NCBI GenBank assembly: GCA_910577015.1
Contig: CAJTKU010000006.1
Location: 1-64,000, forward strand
Direction: 5' to 3'
DNA length: 64,000 bases
Source of the DNA: an uncultured Lachnospiraceae bacterium
Lineage (GTDB): Bacteria; Bacillota; Clostridia; Lachnospirales; Lachnospiraceae
How positions within the stretch are numbered: the first letter of the stretch is position 1; each line of letters starts with the position of its first letter. Positions 58,909-64,000 of the stretch are shown here, piece by piece. The notes below the pieces were generated by a model. That model saw only the letters and a list, made by a program, of their open reading frames with translations. It had not been told where the DNA came from and searched no databases. A program made the translations under genes and the position numbers.

Positions 58909-59802
58909 GTGAAAAAGGGCAGAGCAAGAAGCGTTTTTATCGGGGTATGCGTGGCGCCTGCAGTGATTTTGTTTGTTATCTTCATGCTGATTCCCACCTT
59001 TAACGTGTTTAAAATGTCGCTTTACAAATGGGGCGGGTATTCCAATACCAAAGAATTTGTAGGCTTGAATAACTTTAAAATACTAATGGAAGATACGAAT
59101 TTTTTCCGTTCTTTCCAGAACACGGTACTGTTGATTGTATGCGTAACCATTGTCACAATGGCTTTTGCCCTGATTTTTGCAGCCATCCTTTCCCGTGAAA
59201 AAATAAAAGGGCAGAATTTCTTCAGAATCGTATTTTACATACCGAATATTTTATCGGTAGTGGTTATTTCCGCAATCTTTTCCGCAATTTATGACCCGAA
59301 TAACGGACTGTTAAACAGCATTATCGGTATTTTCAGGGGAGAAGGAAAGCCGCCCATCCTCTGGCTGGGCGACCAGAAGCTGGTTATATACAGTCTGGTT
59401 ATTGCCATGATATGGCAGGCAATCGGCTATTACATGGTTATGTATATGGCCAGCATGGCGAGCGTACCGGAAAGCCTTTATGAATCCGCCAATCTGGAGG
59501 GCGCGGGAAGGATGCGGCAGTTCTTTTCCATTACCCTGCCCCTTATCTGGACCAACGTGAGGACCACCCTGACTTTCTTTGTAATCAGTTCCATCAACTT
59601 AAGCTTCCTGTTTGTTAAGTCGTTGACAAGCGGCGGACCGGACGGTTCCACGGAAGTGTTCCTGAGTTATATGTATAAGCAGGCCTACACCAATTCCTCT
59701 TACGGATATGGTATGGCAATCGGCGTAGTGGTTTTCATATTCTCATTTGGTCTGTCGGCTATCGTGAACTTTGCCACCAAAAGAGAACCTTTGGAATTTT
59801 AA
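58909..59802 (+). CDS. ABC transporter permease 1 (MalF-type)
   Basis: A ~297-residue inner-membrane permease with six predicted helices. The EAA-type loop that docks the ATPase is ESANLEGAGRMRQFFSITLPLI. The GTG start at 58909 lies 8 bases after AAAGGAGG; the in-frame ATG at 58903 is only 2 bases from it. It pairs with the next permease. No ATPase gene is in the operon, so a shared MsiK-like ATPase encoded elsewhere is expected. Confidence 0.9.
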   Translation: MKKGRARSVFIGVCVAPAVILFVIFMLIPTFNVFKMSLYKWGGYSNTKEFVGLNNFKILMEDTNFFRSFQNTVLLIVCVTIVTMAFALIFAAILSREKIKGQNFFRIVFYIPNILSVVVISAIFSAIYDPNNGLLNSIIGIFRGEGKPPILWLGDQKLVIYSLVIAMIWQAIGYYMVMYMASMASVPESLYESANLEGAGRMRQFFSITLPLIWTNVRTTLTFFVISSINLSFLFVKSLTSGGPDGSTEVFLSYMYKQAYTNSSYGYGMAIGVVVFIFSFGLSAIVNFATKREPLEF

Positions 59803-59814
59803 GGAGGGGCGCAT

Positions 59815-60693
59815 ATGAAGAAGAAAGAAATGAGTTTTAATACCCTGTATAAGCTTTTTATCTATGTGGCCCTGATTACGCTTGCCATCAGCATTGTTGT
59901 GCCGGTTGGATGGGTGTTTCTGGCATCCGTAAAAGAGAACTCGGAATTTTACGGCAATCCTTGGGCGATGCCAAAGGGCCTTTATTTCCAGAACTTCATC
60001 GACGCGTTCCAAAAGGCGAGGATGGGAGAATATTTCTTAAATTCCGTTCTGGTCACTGCCCTGGCGCTTGCCATTCTTTTGATAGTGGCGCTTCCGGCGG
60101 CTTATGTGCTGGCAAGATACCGCTTCAGGGGAAGTAAGTTAATCAATGTCCTGTTTATGGGCGGACTGTTTATCAATGTAAACTATATTGTTGTTCCCAT
60201 ATTCCTGATGTTTGTGGACGCGGACAAATGGATAAAAAATCTGGGTGGGGAAGGATTTTTCCTAAACAACCTTTTTATTGTGGCTCTGGTGTACGCGTCA
60301 ACCGCGCTTCCGTTTACCATTTACCTGCTATCCGGATTTTTCGTGACGATACCGAGGGATTATGAGGAAGCTGCTTATGTGGACGGCAGCGGCTATTTCA
60401 GGACCATGGTAAGGATAATGATGCCCATGGCGATGCCCAGCATCATTACGGTGATTCTGTTTAACTTTTTATCCTTCTGGAATGAGTATATTATTTCCAT
60501 GACCTTGCTTACCAAAGACGCCAAAACGCTTCCGGTAGGCCTGATGCAGCTGATGCAGGCGCAAAAGGCGGCAGCCAATTACGGACAGCTTTATGCCGGT
60601 CTTGTCATCGTCATGCTGCCGACTCTGATTTTGTATATTATGGTGCAGAAAAAGCTTACCCAGGGCATGAGCCTTGGCGGATTGAAGGGTTAA
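59815..60693 (+). CDS. ABC transporter permease 2 (MalG-type)
   Basis: A 292-residue permease with about six helices. The EAA loop reads YEEAAYVDGSGYFRTMVRIM. It contains the MalG-type FNFLSFWNEYIISMTLL segment and ends KLTQGMSLGGLKG, usual for sugar permeases. It starts behind TAAGGAGGGGCGCAT, 12 bases after permease 1. Together they import the disaccharide bound by the upstream lipoprotein. Confidence 0.92.
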   Translation: MKKKEMSFNTLYKLFIYVALITLAISIVVPVGWVFLASVKENSEFYGNPWAMPKGLYFQNFIDAFQKARMGEYFLNSVLVTALALAILLIVALPAAYVLARYRFRGSKLINVLFMGGLFINVNYIVVPIFLMFVDADKWIKNLGGEGFFLNNLFIVALVYASTALPFTIYLLSGFFVTIPRDYEEAAYVDGSGYFRTMVRIMMPMAMPSIITVILFNFLSFWNEYIISMTLLTKDAKTLPVGLMQLMQAQKAAANYGQLYAGLVIVMLPTLILYIMVQKKLTQGMSLGGLKG

Positions 60694-60705
60694 GGAGGGA
60701 CGGTT

Positions 60706-60870
60706 ATGAAATGGATTGTCAGATTCCTGTATTTGCTTGTATTTATTGCCAGTATGGCATTTGTGGTAATGGGACAGCGCCGGATTGGCCCCCTGGGACT
60801 TTTGGTGATGTTAATTGGTCTGGCCGGTATTTTGCTGCTTCTTTATTTATATAACAGAAAATTTCGTTAA
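60706..60870 (+). CDS. 54-residue membrane protein of the GNB/LNB operon (DUF6903-like)
   Basis: A small protein with two hydrophobic helices (WIVRFLYLLVFIASMAFVVM and LGLLVMLIGLAGILLLLYLY) joined by a GQRRIGP turn, and a basic end (NRKFR). ATG 60706 follows TAAGGAGGGACGGTT, 12 bases after permease 2, so it is a real operon member. Similar tiny proteins (I recall DUF6903) occur in this transporter context; a role as transporter accessory is inferred. Confidence 0.8.
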   Translation: MKWIVRFLYLLVFIASMAFVVMGQRRIGPLGLLVMLIGLAGILLLLYLYNRKFR

Positions 60871-60942
60871 CAGGCAGATTTGGGAGCAGGCGCGGCTTTC
60901 TCCCGGTTACAGGGCCGCCGAAGCGGCAGATTGCGAGGTAAA

Positions 60943-63114
60943 ATGAGAACAGAAATTGCGGGCAGGCTGACATTGCCCACGGATGTGGATATGGTCGAGG
61001 AAACCATCCGTCTGAAGGAGCTTTTGGGCGCAGACGCACTGAGGGATTGTGACGGCACAACCATGCCGGAAGAACTTCTGAAACAGAATGCCAAAATATA
61101 TGCCACTTATTACACGACCAGAAAAGACAATGAATGGGCGCTTCATCACCCGGAGGAGATACAGCAGGAGTATCTCATAAGCGAGCGCGTTACGGCAAGG
61201 GGAAACAGTGTGCGCATAAAGCTTATGAAAGGGTTTCACACGGAGCAGTTAAAGGTCAATACCATAGACTCCCCCAAAAGGTGGTGGGAGGTAGTGGACA
61301 GGACAACGGGCGAAGTGGTTCCTGCGGCCGAATGGGAGTACGAGGAAGCGACGGGAGAAGTCGTTATCAGTTCTGTTCCCTATCATCAGTATACGGTGAG
61401 TTTTCTTGCGTTTTTGATTTGGGACCCGGTACATATGTATAATTATATTACCAATGACTGGAAGGACGCGCCCCATCAGCTGACGTATGACGTGCGGCAG
61501 CCCAAAACACAGGCTTATGTGAAAGAAAAACTGAAGAGATGGTGTGAGGAAAATCCCCATGTGGATGTGGTGCGTTTTACTACCTTTTTCCACCAGTTCA
61601 CTTTGACCTTTGACGATAAAAAGAGGGAAAAGTTTGTGGAATGGTTCGGATACAGCGCCAGTGTCAGTCCCTATATATTGGAGAAATTTGAAAAGTGGGC
61701 AGGCTATAAGTTCCGCCCGGAGTTTATTGTGGACGAAGGTTACCACAATTCCATCTTCAGGGTTCCGTCCAAAGAATTCAGGGACTTTATTGAGTTTCAA
61801 CAGATAGAAGTCTGCAAGCTGGCAAAAGAACTGGTTGACATTGTACATAGCTACGGCAAGGAAGCCATGATGTTTCTGGGAGACCATTGGATTGGAACGG
61901 AGCCGTTTGGCAAATATTTTGCGGATATTGGTCTGGACGCCGTGGTTGGTTCTGTGGGCGACGGCGTTACCCTTAGGATGATTTCAGATATTAAGGGTGT
62001 AAAATACACCGAAGGACGCCTGCTCCCTTACTTTTTTCCTGATGTGTTTACAGAGGGCGGAGACCCTATCGGGGAAGCTCAGGATAACTGGATGAAAGCC
62101 AGAAGGGCGATACTGCGCTCTCCTTTGGACAGAATCGGATATGGCGGTTACCTGAAACTGGCGTCCGAATGGCCGGGCTTTATCGGGCAGGTTGATAAGG
62201 TAGTCACCGAATTTCGCCAGATTCATGAAAACATGCAGGGGACAAAGGCTTACACGGCGCCTTTTAAGGTGGGGATTTTGAACTGCTGGGGAAACCTGAG
62301 AAGATGGATGGCAAATCAGGTGCATCATGCCCTCTGGTACAGGGAAATTTATTCCTATGTAGGCGTTATAGAGTGTTTAAGCGGTATGCCTTTAGAGGTG
62401 GAGTTTATAACCTTTGAGGAGTTAAAGGCGGGCATTGACGAAGATATCAAGGTGATTATCAACGCCGGGGACGCTTATACTTCGTGGAGCGGCGCCGAAA
62501 ACTGGACGGATGAAAAAGTAGTGTGCGCCATCCGCCGGTTTGTGGACGGGGGCGGCGGATTTATCGGAGTGGGAGAACCCAGTGCATGCCAGTACCAGGG
62601 ACGTTATTTCCAGCTTTCCGATGTGCTTGGCGCAGACAGGGAGATGGGATTTTCCATGAGTACTGACAAATACAATGAAATGGATAACAAACATTTTATT
62701 CTGGAAGATATTGAAGGGGAAATAGATTTCGGGGAAGGAAAAAGCCGTATCTATGCCCAGGGAGAGCATTATCAGATACTGAATATGGACGGCGGATACA
62801 GCCGCCTGGTAGTAAATGAGTATGGGAAGGGAAGGAGCGTTTATTTTACGGGACTTCCTTACTCGCCGCAGAACTGCCGTATCCTGCTCCGCGCCGTTTA
62901 TTATGCGGCCCACAGGGAAGAAGAACTGAAAAAGTATTATGTTTCCCATGTGGATACGGAGCTTGCAGTATTTGAAGAGACCGGTAAAATTGCAGTCATC
63001 AACAATTCCAAAGAGGCAAGGCAGACAGATTTGTATATAGAAGGCCAAATCAGGGAGCGCCTTGAACTGGCTCCCATGGAAATGCGGTGGATTGATTACG
63101 GGGAGGACGTATGA
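60943..63114 (+). CDS. lnpA: GH112 1,3-beta-galactosyl-N-acetylhexosamine phosphorylase
   Basis: A 723-residue cytoplasmic phosphorylase that splits galacto-N-biose or lacto-N-biose with phosphate into Gal-1-phosphate and GalNAc/GlcNAc. It matches the Bifidobacterium enzyme across its length: RWWEVVDRTTGEVV, HQYTVSFLAFLIWDPVHMYN, VRFTTFFHQFTL, KEAMMFLGDHWIGTEPFG, GLDAVVGSVGDGVTLRMI, KYTEGRLLPYFFPD and GGGGFIGVGEPSA. The general-acid Asp corresponds to Asp264 in FIVDEGYHNS. ATG 60943 follows GCGAGGTAAA; the longer frame to 60880 has no ribosome site. Its stop overlaps the nahK start. Confidence 0.95.
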   Translation: MRTEIAGRLTLPTDVDMVEETIRLKELLGADALRDCDGTTMPEELLKQNAKIYATYYTTRKDNEWALHHPEEIQQEYLISERVTARGNSVRIKLMKGFHTEQLKVNTIDSPKRWWEVVDRTTGEVVPAAEWEYEEATGEVVISSVPYHQYTVSFLAFLIWDPVHMYNYITNDWKDAPHQLTYDVRQPKTQAYVKEKLKRWCEENPHVDVVRFTTFFHQFTLTFDDKKREKFVEWFGYSASVSPYILEKFEKWAGYKFRPEFIVDEGYHNSIFRVPSKEFRDFIEFQQIEVCKLAKELVDIVHSYGKEAMMFLGDHWIGTEPFGKYFADIGLDAVVGSVGDGVTLRMISDIKGVKYTEGRLLPYFFPDVFTEGGDPIGEAQDNWMKARRAILRSPLDRIGYGGYLKLASEWPGFIGQVDKVVTEFRQIHENMQGTKAYTAPFKVGILNCWGNLRRWMANQVHHALWYREIYSYVGVIECLSGMPLEVEFITFEELKAGIDEDIKVIINAGDAYTSWSGAENWTDEKVVCAIRRFVDGGGGFIGVGEPSACQYQGRYFQLSDVLGADREMGFSMSTDKYNEMDNKHFILEDIEGEIDFGEGKSRIYAQGEHYQILNMDGGYSRLVVNEYGKGRSVYFTGLPYSPQNCRILLRAVYYAAHREEELKKYYVSHVDTELAVFEETGKIAVINNSKEARQTDLYIEGQIRERLELAPMEMRWIDYGEDV

Positions 63115-64000
63115 GTGCAGAAAACATGTCTTTAAACAAAATAGACAGGGCAGCCGCCGGGTTTGCCGCGGAGGGCAGGCTGCTGCAAAAGCAGCCTTTC
63201 GGAAACGGCCATATCAACGACACCTTTTTGCTCACCTATGAAGCGCCGGGGGGAACGGAAAAAAAGTATATTCTGCAGAGAATGAACCATACTGTTTTTC
63301 CGAATCCCACACGGCTTATGGAAAACATCGTCAATGTGACGGAATACCTGCAGGACAGAATAGCTTCCTCGGGCGGCAACCCCGAAAGGGAAACCTTGAA
63401 CGTGGTGAAAACAAAAAGCGGGGCGCCCTGCTTTGAGGATGAATGTCATGATTTCTGGAGAATGTTTTTATATATCGAAAATACGCTCTGTCTGGAAAAA
63501 GTTGAAAGCGCAGAAGATTTCCGCGACAGCGGCAGGGCTTTTGGCGGCTTCCAGCGGATGCTTGCGGATTATCCCGCCCAAAAACTGTATGAAACCATTC
63601 CCGGCTTTCACAATACCCCTGCACGGTTTGGCGCCTTTGAAAAGGCAGTGGCGCAGGATAAGCTGGGGCGGGCATCGTCGTGCAGGGAAGAAATTGCATT
63701 TGCACTTTCCCGAAAAGAAAAAACGTCTGTGCTGACCAATCTTCTCGGCGAAGGAAAACTGCCCCTGCGCGTCACCCACAATGATACCAAACTGAACAAT
63801 ATATTGTTTGACAAAGAGACAAAAAAAGCGCTGTGCGTCATCGATTTGGACACTGTGATGCCGGGCCTTTCCCTCTATGATTTCGGTGACGCCATCCGTT
63901 TCGGAGCAAGCACCGGAGCCGAGGACGAAAAAGACCTTACCAAAGTCGCCTTGGACTTAACCCTGTTTGAAGCCTTCTGCGCCGGTTATCTGGAAGGCTG
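63111..64000 (+). CDS. nahK: N-acetylhexosamine 1-kinase, 3'-truncated by the window end
   Basis: The ATG at 63111 overlaps the lnpA stop (ATGA), behind GGGGAGGACGT. The visible 296 residues belong to the APH-like kinase fold: QPFGNGHINDTFLL (nucleotide loop), KYILQRMNHTVFPNP, a catalytic loop HNDTKLNNILFD and VIDLDTVMPGLSLYDFGDAIRFG as the metal-binding part. This is the NahK/LnpB pattern: phosphorylation of GlcNAc or GalNAc at C1 after phosphorolysis by lnpA. The C-terminus (normally ~360 residues in total) lies beyond 64000. Confidence 0.93.
   Translation, partial: MSAENMSLNKIDRAAAGFAAEGRLLQKQPFGNGHINDTFLLTYEAPGGTEKKYILQRMNHTVFPNPTRLMENIVNVTEYLQDRIASSGGNPERETLNVVKTKSGAPCFEDECHDFWRMFLYIENTLCLEKVESAEDFRDSGRAFGGFQRMLADYPAQKLYETIPGFHNTPARFGAFEKAVAQDKLGRASSCREEIAFALSRKEKTSVLTNLLGEGKLPLRVTHNDTKLNNILFDKETKKALCVIDLDTVMPGLSLYDFGDAIRFGASTGAEDEKDLTKVALDLTLFEAFCAGYLEG

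Noticed and set aside
1..64000. CRISPR array, rRNA or complete tRNA genes
   Set aside because: No regular spaced repeats, no rRNA-like segments and no full cloverleaf were seen; only the 3' fragment at 36299-36326 is tRNA-like.

Overview
The window is a chromosome segment of an anaerobic Firmicute, most likely a Lachnospiraceae (Clostridia) gut bacterium. Evidence: moderate GC, AGGAGG-type ribosome sites with frequent GTG and TTG starts, a Firmicutes-type order secE-nusG-rplKAJL-rpoBC, a clostridial L10 leader, and a gut-type locus for galacto-N-biose/lacto-N-biose use. No tool was run; identities rest on reading motifs and family knowledge.

Layout. (1) 0-2.5 kb, minus strand: a FliD-like flagellar cap protein and a hemerythrin protein with a possible CheX-like tail. 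(2) 2.6-14.1 kb: rpmG-secE-nusG-rplK-rplA-[L10 leader]-rplJ-rplL-rpoB-rpoC. (3) 14.1-24 kb: a block that separates rpoC from rpsL. It holds a STAND/NLR-like NTPase with TPR repeats, a lipoprotein, a minus-strand cluster of pseudopilin-like genes with a GspF/PilC protein and a transglutaminase lipoprotein, a membrane protein and rfbD. (4) 24-28.9 kb: rpsL-rpsG-fusA-tuf. (5) 28.9-38.5 kb: an AT-rich mosaic of acquired DNA. It holds a thymidylate-kinase-like gene translationally coupled to a TIM-barrel/radical-SAM fusion and a small membrane protein, all lying between two imperfect copies of the tuf terminator region. Behind these come an IS256-family element, an IS1182-family element, a tRNA/tmRNA 3'-end fragment, an istB pseudogene and a Hanks-type kinase-like gene. 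(6) 38.5-50.5 kb: a crowded array of small plus-strand genes (GNAT acetyltransferases, VOC proteins, a rifampin ADP-ribosyltransferase, a PNPOx-like protein, hydrolases, a HAD phosphatase), including decayed copies. (7) 50.5-64 kb: carbohydrate genes: GH1, an HD-domain protein, two AraC regulators, a domain-permuted GH3, then an ABC importer, a small membrane protein, GH112 phosphorylase (lnpA) and an N-acetylhexosamine kinase (nahK, cut by the window end).

How parts work together. The ribosomal/RNA-polymerase operons carry candidate leader controls: an L1-type site, the L10 leader and a possible S7-type hairpin. The 57-64 kb operon fits import of Gal-beta-1,3-HexNAc, its phosphorolysis to Gal-1-P and HexNAc, and HexNAc phosphorylation, probably under the divergent AraC regulator.

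Two dispersed repeat families stand out. One is a large palindrome with a conserved core and a changing but perfectly paired outer stem (three copies). The other is a structured intergenic repeat of about 105 bp whose end supplies the ribosome site and the first residues (MRKNM) of two unrelated downstream genes. The main candidate for an undescribed system is the kinase / TIM-barrel-radical-SAM / membrane-protein island.
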